Of a stretch of 64,000 nt of DNA, positions 1 to 8,345 are shown piece after piece. Position numbers and translations under genes: made by a program. How positions within the stretch are numbered: the first letter of the stretch is position 1; every line of letters starts with the position of its first letter. The stretch is from Segatella cerevisiae (lineage in GTDB: Bacteria > Bacteroidota > Bacteroidia > Bacteroidales > Bacteroidaceae). The stretch covers positions 1-64,000 of the forward strand of contig NZ_JAMXLY010000010.1 of the NCBI RefSeq assembly GCF_024054555.1. The letters are read 5' to 3'. Under the pieces are notes generated by a model. It was not told the DNA's origin, ran no database searches, and saw nothing but the letters and a program-made list of their open reading frames with translations.

Positions 1-96
1 TTCAACCGAAGATCATTTGGCGACAGACTTTTTGACAGGCTAGTTGTTGCAGCTGTGTCCTATAGACCGGCGTTTCAGCACAGAACCTATGATTGA
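1..96 (+). CDS. C-terminal tail of a truncated gene, product unknown
   Basis: Frame 1 is open from the window edge to a TGA at 94-96 and encodes 31 residues rich in Arg and Phe, ending in a run like QHRTYD. It is most simply the last part of a gene that begins left of the window. I do not recognise the family from so short a piece, and no terminator hairpin follows it. It could be chance reading of non-coding DNA. Confidence 0.3.
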   Translation, partial: FNRRSFGDRLFDRLVVAAVSYRPAFQHRTYD

Positions 97-457
97 AGAA
101 AATCACTCAGTTGAGGATAATCATATATTTTTTTTATATTAGGTGAGTTTATCCGTTATTCACAAATGGAAATCATTGGCATTGCTTCTATCAGAGAAAG
201 AATGGAATTGCAGGAAAAGAGCCTGGTCAATATGGTTCTCAAAGTCATTTTCTCTATATATCAGATTCCTTTGGCACCCGTCTAGAAGATTTGAAAAAAG
301 TTTCAAACGAGGAATATGCCCAAACTCAAAAGTACATTTATTGTTAAATGATTAATCAGCTTCGTGGACAATACACCTCGCTGAATTGTTGGAATTAGAG
401 AATAAGCCTGCTAAACAAAAAAGAGGACTTTTAAAAAAATCCTCTTTTCGTGTGTTG
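97..457. other. Non-coding or decayed stretch before tRNA-Arg
   Basis: No convincing intact gene lies here. The frame 147-347 has no ATG but reads like protein near its end (SDSFGTRLEDLKKVSNEEY), which suggests decayed coding DNA. The GTG-initiated frame 143-355 in another phase has poor composition and is not called. The rest is AT-rich, ending in the tRNA terminator at 419-448. Confidence 0.35.
419..448 (-). terminator. Rho-independent terminator of tRNA-Arg(TCT)
   Basis: AAAAGAGGA at 419-427 pairs with TCCTCTTTT at 440-448. Read on the minus strand the hairpin is followed by a T-run, directly downstream of the tRNA. Confidence 0.75.
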
Positions 458-532
458 TGATTCCGCTGGGATTCGAACCCAGGACCCACGGCTTAGAAGG
501 CCGTTGCTCTAATCCAACTGAGCTACGGAACC
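458..532 (-). tRNA. tRNA-Arg (anticodon TCT)
   Basis: The reverse complement folds as a 75-nt cloverleaf. The acceptor stem GGTTCCG pairs with CGGAATC (one G-U), the D stem is GCTC/GAGC, the anticodon stem ACGGC/GCCGT encloses loop CTTCTAA with anticodon TCT, and the T arm is CTGGG-TTCGAAT-CCCAG. CCA is not encoded. It decodes AGA. A promoter lies at 551-582 and a terminator at 419-448, so it is a single-gene unit. Confidence 0.95.
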
Positions 533-550
533 TGCTTTTGATTGGTGGTG

Positions 551-582
551 CAAATGTACTGCTTTTTTAGTTTATTACCAAA
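551..582 (-). promoter_or_regulatory. Bacteroidetes-type promoter for tRNA-Arg(TCT)
   Basis: On the minus strand there is TTTG (579-582), a 20-nt spacer and TACATTTG (551-558), a full match to the TTTG / TAnnTTTG consensus, about 19 nt before the tRNA. Confidence 0.7.
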
Positions 583-671
583 CTTTTCCTTGACTTTTTA
601 AAATGGAAGTGAGCTGTCAGGCTTCCAGAATATCAGTCCCGCTTGGAAATGATTTGTGTGTCCTAAACAGA

Positions 672-720
672 TGATCCGCTAAACAACGTTCTTGTAGATG
701 ACACGTCATTCAGCGGATCA
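672..720 (-). terminator. Hairpin downstream of the TPR protein gene
   Basis: TGATCCGCT at 672-680 pairs perfectly with AGCGGATCA at 712-720. A smaller TGAC/GTCA hairpin sits in the loop. It lies just beyond the stop codon at 741 but lacks a strong T-run, so it may be an mRNA-end hairpin rather than an intrinsic terminator. Confidence 0.45.
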
Positions 721-740
721 GAGAAAGAACAAATGAGTTT

Positions 741-2387
741 TTACTTATTTTTATCGATGTAGCCTTGGGCGCGTGAATCGCCTAGACTCTTGGCTTTCTC
801 TAAGTTTTTCAGGCCTTCGGCTTTCTGCTTTTTGGCAATTTGTGCCAGTCCGAGCAACAGATAACCTTCGGGATAGGAGGGGGCGAGTTTTGTGCACTGT
901 GTAGCAGTACTGATGGCCTCGTCAATACGGTTGACACGAAGGTCAAGAGAAGCCCAGTTAGCTAGATAAACAGGTTCTTGTGGATTTAAGAGACTGGCTC
1001 TGGCAATATCGAGCAAAGCCTGTTGCCACATTTTAGCATTGAGTTCACATTGGTACCGCATGAAAAAGAAAGCTGGATCCTGAGTATGACTCAATGAATC
1101 ATAGACATAATAGTCTTTTATGGCATCCCGATACTGTTTGTTTGCATCGAAGAAACGACCGCGTGCCAGATAATAAGGAGCGGCCAGGCCCTTTCTTGAA
1201 GAAACGTTCACGGCACTGTCCAGAAGAACCTTAATGTCCTGGTTAGGAGCTTTCAACTGGATCTTGCATTGAGCGCACTCATACCATAATTCACCATTAT
1301 TGAGAGGAGTCTTCGTCAACCCCATGAACATATCATAGGCCTGTTGGTAATTACCTTTGGCATAAATGATTTGGGCCTGTTGATGCTTGTAGACCGGTTC
1401 AGGTTTGATCTGATATGCTTTCTCAGCTTCTTCCAGAGCTTTGTCAAGTGTCCAGTCTTTATATTGATTAGGGTGGTAGAGAGCCTGACTGAAAATCAAA
1501 GAAGAATAGTTGGAGTGTGCTTCGTCCTTAAGAGTTGATTTCTCAATACCCTCTTTCATTTCCTTATCAGCTTCAGCGATGAGGCTGTCTGCAACATAAA
1601 GTTCAGCCAATGATTTATATCCCTGTGAGGAATTTGGGAACATATTGATGAATTCATGCGCATATTTGTAATTGTCACTTTTAGGTCGTAGGCTGCGGGC
1701 CAGGAACATTGCTGTCGTCGCATCCTTTTCTGTGTCGGGCAATCCTGTCCTGATTCCTGTCTGGGTCATCGTCTGGCTCGTGAGAGCGTTGACCTTCAGA
1801 CTATTGATGTACTGAGCATCGATGATGGAAGTATGATTGGCATCCAGAGACTTGAGAATTCCGAGTATTTTTCCGGAACCGTCCACTACCGGACAGCCAT
1901 AGTCTGTTTCCGGTGCAGCAAAGTCAGAGACATAATAATTGTATACGTTCTTGAATTTCTCAACCCGGCCGACTTTCAACCCTTTTACATTCGGCTTTTG
2001 ATTAGAGAAAGCGACGATCCAAATATCAGATCCGGCAGGAGCAGATTGAGATGATATTCCCGCACCTTTGGTAGCATGGTCAACCTTGAATTTGACGACA
2101 TCATAGTTCTCGTCAGCCCCCATGATAAAGTCCACAGGCATGGCTGCTCCGGAAGCATCCACTACTGTGGCACTGTCAGCACCAATGAAAGGTTCAAACG
2201 GTGCGATGGCCGTTCCATGATCATCAATGAACACACCACAGCTGGAAGCCTTAATGGATTTGTCTTTACTGAAAGTTGTCAGTGTGAATACTGATTTTGA
2301 TACATTCTTCACGCTCCCGGACTGAGCGTAGACACTTACACTCAATGCAAGGAAGAAGAGACAAGAAAGTAATTTTATCTTTTTCAT
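741..2387 (-). CDS. Secreted trypsin-fold pseudoprotease with TPR repeats
   Basis: The protein has 548 residues. I chose the ATG at 2387 because it opens directly with a signal peptide (MKKIKLLSCLFFLALSVS, cleavage near YA-Q at residue 21); an ATG 13 codons upstream would bury it. Residues 25-200 look like a chymotrypsin/HtrA-type fold (VFIDDHGT, ENYDVVKF, YGCPVVDGSGKILGIL). The catalytic His is absent near residue 64 and the nucleophile Ser is Tyr163, while the Asp equivalent D96 remains, so it is probably inactive. Residues 230-548 are helical TPR-like repeats (for example AYQIKPEPVYKHQQAQIIYAKGN). It is the last gene of the dnaN-recN run, about 100 nt after recN. It is probably a periplasmic scaffold or binding protein. 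The fold call is good; the role is unknown. Confidence 0.75.
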   Translation of the reverse strand: MKKIKLLSCLFFLALSVSVYAQSGSVKNVSKSVFTLTTFSKDKSIKASSCGVFIDDHGTAIAPFEPFIGADSATVVDASGAAMPVDFIMGADENYDVVKFKVDHATKGAGISSQSAPAGSDIWIVAFSNQKPNVKGLKVGRVEKFKNVYNYYVSDFAAPETDYGCPVVDGSGKILGILKSLDANHTSIIDAQYINSLKVNALTSQTMTQTGIRTGLPDTEKDATTAMFLARSLRPKSDNYKYAHEFINMFPNSSQGYKSLAELYVADSLIAEADKEMKEGIEKSTLKDEAHSNYSSLIFSQALYHPNQYKDWTLDKALEEAEKAYQIKPEPVYKHQQAQIIYAKGNYQQAYDMFMGLTKTPLNNGELWYECAQCKIQLKAPNQDIKVLLDSAVNVSSRKGLAAPYYLARGRFFDANKQYRDAIKDYYVYDSLSHTQDPAFFFMRYQCELNAKMWQQALLDIARASLLNPQEPVYLANWASLDLRVNRIDEAISTATQCTKLAPSYPEGYLLLGLAQIAKKQKAEGLKNLEKAKSLGDSRAQGYIDKNK

Positions 2388-2487
2388 ATAGTGTTTAATA
2401 TCAACTCGTTCTGTTATTTTGCTCATGTATTAAGTTTGGTTCTGAAATACCAAAATCCAGGCTAAGGTCGTCAGACCTTTGTCCGAC

Positions 2488-4158
2488 CTATTTTATTTGT
2501 CCCGCCCTTTTCAGCAAGTCCCGTGCGTTGGCAAGAGCAGCTTCGGTGACAGCACTGCCACTCAGCATTTGGGCTATTTCGCGGATACGTTGTTCCGGGG
2601 ACAAGAGGACCATCTCACTGCTCGTTCCCTGCGCTGTATCTTCCTTGATCACCTTATAATGTGTAGACCCTAAAGCTGCGATTTGGGGGAGGTGAGTGAT
2701 GGAGATCACCTGACGGTTCTTGCCCATATCACGCATGATGAGGGCCATCTTCTCAGCGATCTTTCCACTGACACCCGTATCTATTTCATCGAATATGATG
2801 GTCGGGAGTTTGACAACACCGCTGACCATTGCCTTCAATGACAGCATCACCCTGGCTATCTCACCACCGGAAGCGACTTGTGCAACAGGCTGCATCGGCG
2901 TGTTCTGGTTGGCACTGAAGAGGAAAGAGACTTTGTCCATTCCGCGATCACTTAAGGGCCTTTCCTGGAATTGTACGCTGAAGCGGACATGGGGGATTCC
3001 CAGTGGTATCAGCCGTTTCTGCATTTCAGATTCTATCTTGCCGGCAGAAACTTTTCTGGTTTTCGTGAGTATTGCTGCTTTAGACTGACATTCTGCCAAT
3101 TTGTCATTGACCTTATCCTGAAGTTCTTTGAGTTCATCATCGCTATTGTCAATAGAAGCTAACTTATTATCGAGTTGCCGGCTGATTTCTACGAGTTCTT
3201 CCGTACTGTTGACATGGAATTTAAGTTCCAGTGCGTAGAGGGCATCCAGACGATTGTTGATTTGCTGCAGTTCTTCAGGGTTGAAATCGACTTTCTCGAC
3301 TTCACCACTTATCTCTTCACCAATATCTTTCAGGTCGATATAGGAACTGTCCAAGCGAGAAGCAAGTTTGCCGGAATCCGGCAAGAACTTCCCGATGCTA
3401 TGGAGTTGGTTTGAAGTCTCTTTCAACAGTTCTATGATCCCCTTTTCATCAGCGTTCAGTGCTTGATCAGCAGAATACAGTGCCGATTTGATTTCCTCGG
3501 CATGACTCATCGTTTGGGATTTCTGTTCCAATTCTTTCTGTTCTCCGGGCTGAGGGTTGACCTTCTCGATTTCCTGGTATTGGAACCTGATGAACTCTTC
3601 GTTCTGTCGTGCGTTGGCTATAGTCGTTTGAAGATCATTCAATTGCTTTTGCAACTGGTGGTATTCGATATATGATTTGTGATAGTCATCGAGTAACCTC
3701 CTATCATTTGCGACGATGTCCACAATGCCCAGTTGGAAATCATCTTTTTTTAGCAACAGGTTCTGGTGCTGAGAATGGATGTCTACGAGATCCTCACCCA
3801 ATTCACGCATGAGGGCGAGTTGTACAGGAGTATCGTTGATGAAAGCGCGGCTTTTCCCCGTACTGGTCAACTCACGGCGAATAATGGTATCTTTGAAATC
3901 TTTGTCAATATCATGTTGTGAGAAGAAATCGTCCAAGTCTGAGCCGGTCAGATCAAAATGAGCCTCTATGACGCAGTGGCTGCAGCCGGATTTGACCGCT
4001 TTGGAATCAGCCCTGTTTCCCAGGAGCAGTCCGATGGCACCTATGATGATGGATTTCCCCGCCCCAGTCTCTCCCGTGATGACGGAAAAACCTGGGTTGA
4101 ACTTGATATTGAGTTCATCAATAAGTGTAAAGTTCTTGATATATAGTCGTTTAAGCAT
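2488..4158 (-). CDS. recN: DNA repair protein RecN
   Basis: This SMC-like ATPase acts in recombinational repair of double-strand breaks. The 556 residues match the family length. The N-terminus MLKRLYIKNFTLIDEL is typical, Walker A GETGAGKS is at residues 29-36, and the middle is a long coiled coil interrupted near residues 290-310. The signature region VASGGEIARVMLSLK and Walker B TIIFDEIDTGVSG are near residues 430-470. It lies 111 nt after coaBC on the same strand. A 32-codon reading frame fills that gap. The order dnaN, exonuclease, coaBC, recN fits a Bacteroidetes arrangement. Confidence 0.97.
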   Translation of the reverse strand: MLKRLYIKNFTLIDELNIKFNPGFSVITGETGAGKSIIIGAIGLLLGNRADSKAVKSGCSHCVIEAHFDLTGSDLDDFFSQHDIDKDFKDTIIRRELTSTGKSRAFINDTPVQLALMRELGEDLVDIHSQHQNLLLKKDDFQLGIVDIVANDRRLLDDYHKSYIEYHQLQKQLNDLQTTIANARQNEEFIRFQYQEIEKVNPQPGEQKELEQKSQTMSHAEEIKSALYSADQALNADEKGIIELLKETSNQLHSIGKFLPDSGKLASRLDSSYIDLKDIGEEISGEVEKVDFNPEELQQINNRLDALYALELKFHVNSTEELVEISRQLDNKLASIDNSDDELKELQDKVNDKLAECQSKAAILTKTRKVSAGKIESEMQKRLIPLGIPHVRFSVQFQERPLSDRGMDKVSFLFSANQNTPMQPVAQVASGGEIARVMLSLKAMVSGVVKLPTIIFDEIDTGVSGKIAEKMALIMRDMGKNRQVISITHLPQIAALGSTHYKVIKEDTAQGTSSEMVLLSPEQRIREIAQMLSGSAVTEAALANARDLLKRAGQIK

Positions 4159-4171
4159 CCTTGATTAATCC

Positions 4172-4270
4172 TTATCTTATATGTATTTCAAGACCGTTTC
4201 GGGCACAACTGTTCTTGATTTTATTGAGGGCTTCTGACAATCTCAATGCCATGAGACCATGACCGTACAT
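4172..4270 (-). CDS. Possible 32-residue small ORF between coaBC and recN
   Basis: The ATG at 4268-4270 overlaps the coaBC stop codon (TAATG), which would allow translational coupling. The frame runs 32 codons to TAA, 13 nt before the recN start. The peptide is basic and could form a helix (MALRLSEALNKIKNS), with one Cys. I recognise no family. It may be a real small protein, the remnant of a larger gene, or chance. Confidence 0.3.
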   Translation of the reverse strand: MYGHGLMALRLSEALNKIKNSCARNGLEIHIR

Positions 4271-5463
4271 TATAAGAGTTTTGCTAGTTCATCAATAATG
4301 TCAGCAGCCACTTCCGTTTTGGGTTTACGAGAATAATCTTTGCGGGCTGAAGTTGTAAGAATTGAGATCTGGTTTTCATCATAACCAAAAGTCGTCCCAG
4401 GGTTCCGTGTCGAATTGAGGACGATGAAATCAGCATTTTTCTTAATCAATTTTTCCTTTGCGTGAACTTCTTCATGATCAGTCTCCAATGCAAAGCAGAC
4501 CAATTTCTGATCCGGTTTCTTCATACCTCCTAAGGCAGCAGCGATATCATGAGTAGGGATCAGGTGGAGGAGTTCGGTATCTTTTCCTCTCTTGATCTTA
4601 TTTTCGGCAACCTTTTCAGGTTGAAAATCAGCGACCGCCGCACAGAGGATAGCCGCGTTGCAGAGAGGAAAATGTTTCTGAGCCGTTTCATACATTTCCT
4701 GGCAGTTGGTGACATCAATCCGGTGGATCTCTTTCCTGCAGGACCTTGACACCGGACCCGCTATCAATGTGACATCAGCACCCCTTTTATAACATTCTTC
4801 AGCCAATGCAAATCCCATCTTCCCTGAAGAATAGTTGCCTATGAATCTGACAGGGTCGATGTTTTCATAGGTTGGACCGGCAGTAATCAGGAGTTTTTTA
4901 CCTTTCAGTTGGTCTTTCTTTTCATAGAAGAAACGATCGAGGACATCAGTGATCACGTCAGGTTCTTCCATCCTCCCTTTTCCTTCCAGGCCAGAAGCCA
5001 GGAACCCATGCTCAGGTTCAATGATATGGTTGCCGAAACTTTTCAGAATATTTATATTTTCCTGTGTGGCAGGATGCTGATACATATCGACATCCATTGC
5101 AGGCGCAATAAACACCGGAGCTTTCATGGCCAAGTAAGTTGTAATGAGCATATTATCAGCTATCCCGTGAGCCATTTTCCCTAACGAAGCTGTCGTACAA
5201 GGGGCGATGACCATTGCGTCAGCCCACTGACCCAAGGCGACATGAGAGTGCCACGAGCCGTCTTCCTGAGAGAAGAAATCACTGATAACCGGTTTTTGGG
5301 TCAGTGCAGATAGGGTAATAGGAGTGATGAATTCTTTACCGGAGGGAGTGATGACAACTTGGACTTCTGCGCCACGCCTTATCAGGTCCCTAATGAGAAA
5401 ACAAGATTTATAGGCGGCTATAGAACCGGTAATGCCTAGGACAATCTTTTTTCCTTTTAGCAT
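4270..5463 (-). CDS. coaBC: Bifunctional phosphopantothenoylcysteine decarboxylase / phosphopantothenate-cysteine ligase
   Basis: CoaBC performs two steps of coenzyme A synthesis: CTP-dependent joining of phosphopantothenate with cysteine, then FMN-dependent decarboxylation. Residues 1-180 are the CoaC flavoprotein domain with GITGSIAAYKS, the active-site His74 (HSHVALGQW) and PAMDVDMY at 121-128. Residues 190-397 are the CoaB ligase domain with ITAGPTYENIDPVRFIGN and NYSSGKMGFALAEE. The length of 397 is usual. It starts 20 nt after the exonuclease gene and is cotranscribed with dnaN and recN. panC and panD, which act earlier in the same pathway, are at 59224-60452 in this window. Confidence 0.96.
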   Translation of the reverse strand: MLKGKKIVLGITGSIAAYKSCFLIRDLIRRGAEVQVVITPSGKEFITPITLSALTQKPVISDFFSQEDGSWHSHVALGQWADAMVIAPCTTASLGKMAHGIADNMLITTYLAMKAPVFIAPAMDVDMYQHPATQENINILKSFGNHIIEPEHGFLASGLEGKGRMEEPDVITDVLDRFFYEKKDQLKGKKLLITAGPTYENIDPVRFIGNYSSGKMGFALAEECYKRGADVTLIAGPVSRSCRKEIHRIDVTNCQEMYETAQKHFPLCNAAILCAAVADFQPEKVAENKIKRGKDTELLHLIPTHDIAAALGGMKKPDQKLVCFALETDHEEVHAKEKLIKKNADFIVLNSTRNPGTTFGYDENQISILTTSARKDYSRKPKTEVAADIIDELAKLL

Positions 5464-5483
5464 GATCGTGTCAGAATATCTTG

Positions 5484-6344
5484 TTAATGATTGAGTTCCT
5501 TCAGACGAATACGTGTCAGCACCTGTTTGGTGTTGAGCGTAAAGTCACTGTTGAGAATCCATGAGAAATAGCCCGGGTCACGCCGCAGGACATCAGCTAC
5601 AGCCCATCCGCGATATTTTCCGAAATTGAAGACCTCATGCTTACGAGGCTTTCCGTCTTTATCCATCAGAATGTTGCCTTTACCGTCATCCATAGGCTCC
5701 CAAACGATGCGGCCGGAGAAGTCTACATTGTCATTCCGCTTTGAAAATTCAGCAAGTTCATCCATGTTGTTGTTGAGTACACGGTCAGGGTCTTCTTGCT
5801 TACCGGGCGCATACTTGTCCAATTCACCTTGTAGTACACGGTAAGTGGCTTCAGTATCCTGATCAGAACGGTGGGCGACCAAATCATCTTCCATCTTGTG
5901 TCCGGTATAAAACTTATATGCAGCTGCGAGGTTACGTTGTTCCAACTTATGATAGATGGTCTGGGCATCGATGAGACGGCATTTGGAAAAGTCGAAATCG
6001 ATGCCTGCCCTGAGGAATTCCTCAGCCAATAAAGGGACGTCGAAGCGGTTGGAATTAAAACCGGCGAAGTCGCACCCTTTGAACGTTTCTGCCAATTCAG
6101 GCGCGAGCGTTTTGAATGTCGGTTTGTCTTTTACCTTTTCATCATCAATCCCGGTGAGTTCCACCACTTCAGTAGGGATATGCTTTTCAGGATTGACGAG
6201 ATAGTTGCCTCGTACCTCTTTGTTTTCCGGATTGCCCGGTTCCACCTTGATATAAGAAATCTGAATAATACGATCATGAATCAGATCAAGGCCTGTTGAT
6301 TCGAGATCAAAAACAATAAGAGGTTTTGTTACGTTGAGTTTCAT
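5484..6344 (-). CDS. DEDDh 3'-5' exonuclease, DnaQ/PolC-epsilon type
   Basis: This 286-residue protein has an RNase H-fold exonuclease domain. Exo I is FDLESTGLD at residues 12-20, Exo II lies around GFNSNRFDVPLLAEEF, and Exo III is the H-x4-D motif HRSDQD. The C-terminal 90 residues form a small extra domain seen in Bacteroidetes homologues (VFNFGKYRGWAVADVLRRDPGYFSWIL), which resembles the exonuclease-associated DUF3820-like region. It lies 15 nt after dnaN, which suggests a proofreading or repair role near the replisome. Whether it is the true polymerase III epsilon subunit cannot be read from sequence. Confidence 0.88.
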   Translation of the reverse strand: MKLNVTKPLIVFDLESTGLDLIHDRIIQISYIKVEPGNPENKEVRGNYLVNPEKHIPTEVVELTGIDDEKVKDKPTFKTLAPELAETFKGCDFAGFNSNRFDVPLLAEEFLRAGIDFDFSKCRLIDAQTIYHKLEQRNLAAAYKFYTGHKMEDDLVAHRSDQDTEATYRVLQGELDKYAPGKQEDPDRVLNNNMDELAEFSKRNDNVDFSGRIVWEPMDDGKGNILMDKDGKPRKHEVFNFGKYRGWAVADVLRRDPGYFSWILNSDFTLNTKQVLTRIRLKELNH

Positions 6345-6359
6345 TTCTTTTTTCTTTCT

Positions 6360-7484
6360 TTAGTCGTTCAGCAACATTGGCATCAGCAGCATCAGGACTT
6401 CACCGTTTTCAGGTTGAGTAGCCGGATAGACTATTCCTGCCCGAGAAGGATCAGCGAGTTCCATGATGACTTCATCACTTTCAAGGTTGGTTAAGATTTC
6501 CAGCAGACTGGTACCCTTGAAACCGATGCTCATAGCTTGTCCGCTATAGTCACAAGTCAACTGCTCTTTGGCAGATGTGGCGAAATCCAGATCTTCCGAA
6601 TTCAGTTCCAGTTTCCCAGTTCCTAATTGGAATCTGACCAATTCGCTGCTCTCACTGGCGAAAGGAACGACACGGCGGAGCGCGCTGAGCAAGCTTCGGC
6701 GATCGACGGTCAGTTTGTTCGGGTTGTCTGTCGGGATCACGGAATTATAGTTGGGGTATCTGCCTTCAATCAATCGGCAGTTCAGAATACCGCCGTCAAA
6801 TTTGATTTCAGAATTCCGATTATTGAACCGGATGACCACGTCACCACTTTCACGGTTCAGGATATTCTTCAAGAGTGTTGAAGGTTTTTTAGGCAGGATG
6901 AAAGCCGTCGGCGTTTCACTTTTGATACTAAAGAACTTGTTGCGGACGAGTTTATGTCCGTCACTGGCAACAATGTTCAGGCTCTCCGGCGTAAGGTCGA
7001 AGTATATACCGTTCATGACGGGACGAAGTTCGTCATCAGCCGTAGCGAAAAGAGAACGGGTCAAGTTGTCTACCAGAACGCCTGCGTCAATGGTAATGGT
7101 TGTCGTATCGCCGTCTAAGGTTTGAGCCTGGGGATACTCTTCCGCATTTTGAGCAGTGAAATTATAGAGTCCGTTTTGATAAGTGACTTTTACATTATAT
7201 GTATCAGTGTCAATGTCGAAGTTCAGGGGTTGCTCCGGTAATTCCTTGACTGCATCAATGATGGTGCGGCTGGGGATCGCGAAGTTACCGTCGCCTTCAG
7301 AACTGTCCAACTTTAGAGTACTCTTGATGATATTTTCGCTATCACTAGCTGTAATGGACAGCGTTCCTTTGCTGACTTGAAAAAGAAAACAGTCGAGGAT
7401 TGGCAATGAATTCTTGCTGTTGATCACCTTGGATAGCGTGCTAAGACAACTGCTTAGTGCCGTACTGGATATTGTAAATCTCAT
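6360..7484 (-). CDS. dnaN: DNA polymerase III beta subunit (sliding clamp)
   Basis: The 374 residues cover the three clamp domains. Recognisable segments include the N-terminal MRFTISSTALSSCLSTLSKVI, the linker around LTRSLFATADDELRPVMNGI, and the C-terminal end YPATQPENGEVLMLLMPMLL, which matches the clamp end normally close to the peptide-binding groove. It is the first gene of a minus-strand operon and has a well matched promoter at 7551-7582. dnaA and recF are not adjacent, as is common in Bacteroidetes. Confidence 0.97.
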   Translation of the reverse strand: MRFTISSTALSSCLSTLSKVINSKNSLPILDCFLFQVSKGTLSITASDSENIIKSTLKLDSSEGDGNFAIPSRTIIDAVKELPEQPLNFDIDTDTYNVKVTYQNGLYNFTAQNAEEYPQAQTLDGDTTTITIDAGVLVDNLTRSLFATADDELRPVMNGIYFDLTPESLNIVASDGHKLVRNKFFSIKSETPTAFILPKKPSTLLKNILNRESGDVVIRFNNRNSEIKFDGGILNCRLIEGRYPNYNSVIPTDNPNKLTVDRRSLLSALRRVVPFASESSELVRFQLGTGKLELNSEDLDFATSAKEQLTCDYSGQAMSIGFKGTSLLEILTNLESDEVIMELADPSRAGIVYPATQPENGEVLMLLMPMLLND

Positions 7485-7550
7485 GAGTATGTATTTTTAT
7501 GTTCTATTCGCATGTATACCACAAGATGCAAACTCGCACCTTATAATGCA

Positions 7551-7582
7551 CAAAAATACGAAAATATGTGTACATAAGCAAA
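7551..7582 (-). promoter_or_regulatory. Promoter of the dnaN operon
   Basis: On the minus strand there is TTTG (7579-7582), a 20-nt spacer and TATTTTTG (7551-7558). It matches the Bacteroidetes primary sigma consensus fully and implies a 5' leader of about 60 nt. Confidence 0.65.
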
Positions 7583-7598
7583 AATTAGCTTAGAAAAT

Positions 7599-7629
7599 TT
7601 CGGTTTTTAGAACTATTTTAGTAATTTCG
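7599..7629 (+). promoter_or_regulatory. Probable promoter of the DUF3127 gene
   Basis: TTCG (7599-7602), a 19-nt spacer and TAATTTCG (7622-7629) give one mismatch per box to TTTG / TAnnTTTG, 30 nt upstream of the ATG at 7660. Confidence 0.45.
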
Positions 7630-7659
7630 CAGACTGAACTAAATAATAAAACATACGAC

Positions 7660-8079
7660 ATGGAAATTCAAGGAAAGATTATTGCGGTTCTCCCGAAGCA
7701 AAGCGGTACGTCAAAAAGGACGGGCAATCCATGGGCATCGCAGGATTATGTCATAGAAACACACGAGCAGTATCCTCGCAAATGCGTTTTCCGGGTATTT
7801 GGAGAGGACAAGATCAATCAGTTTGCTATCAAGAGTGGGGAGGAGTTGACCGTCTCTTTTGATATAGACGCCCACGAATATCAGGGAAGATGGTTTAATA
7901 ATATCTCTGCCTGGCAAGTACAGCGGGTTGATCCGGCTGCCGTTCAGGCGAGTGCTCAGGGCAATCAACCCCAAGATAGCGCAGAAGGTCTTGCCGGTGG
8001 TACTGCTAATGGTGCTCAGGCTCCATTTCCCCCAGCTCCGGATGATGACAGCAAAGGTGCGGATGACCTGCCTTTCTGA
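7660..8079 (+). CDS. DUF3127 domain protein (OB-fold-like, SSB-related)
   Basis: The 139-residue protein starts MEIQGKIIAVLPKQSGTSK and has the conserved DUF3127 core of about residues 1-95 (DYVIETHEQYPRKCVFRVFG, DIDAHEYQGRWFNNISAW). The C-terminal 45 residues are disordered, rich in Gln, Gly and Pro, and end in an acidic DDDSKGADDLPF tail. That tail closely resembles the SSB C-terminal tip (DDDIPF) which docks partner proteins. It is a single-gene unit divergent from dnaN, with a terminator at 8106-8150. I infer a role in single-stranded DNA metabolism from the tail and fold; the family lacks a firm function. Confidence 0.88.
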   Translation: MEIQGKIIAVLPKQSGTSKRTGNPWASQDYVIETHEQYPRKCVFRVFGEDKINQFAIKSGEELTVSFDIDAHEYQGRWFNNISAWQVQRVDPAAVQASAQGNQPQDSAEGLAGGTANGAQAPFPPAPDDDSKGADDLPF

Positions 8080-8105
8080 TTTTTTCCTTTCAACGATTTA
8101 AATAG

Positions 8106-8150
8106 AAATGGTTCCCGAAACGATAATTGAAGTTTCCGGAACCATTTTTT
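8106..8150 (+). terminator. Terminator after the DUF3127 gene
   Basis: AAATGGTTCC (8106-8115) pairs with GGAACCATTT (8138-8147). The stem extends inward as GAAAC/GTTTC and is followed by a T-run. Confidence 0.85.
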
Positions 8151-8345
8151 ATATATTGGAATGAAACGGGTAATCGCCGTTGCCAATAGTCACTGTTTGC
8201 ATGAACTTCTCCATTTTTCTCAGAAAGTTGTCTTGTTAGAACCAAGGCAACTGACAGCGGACATAGCTGGACAGTGATCCGGAAAAGAATAGGGGAGTTT
8301 TGTATAAGTCTTTTTAATTCGTTGTAATGTACGCTTGGATGACCG

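Noticed and set aside
143-355. 70-codon GTG-initiated frame
   Set aside because: Composition rich in Trp, Arg, Lys and Ser unlike a folded protein; another frame over the same DNA reads better.
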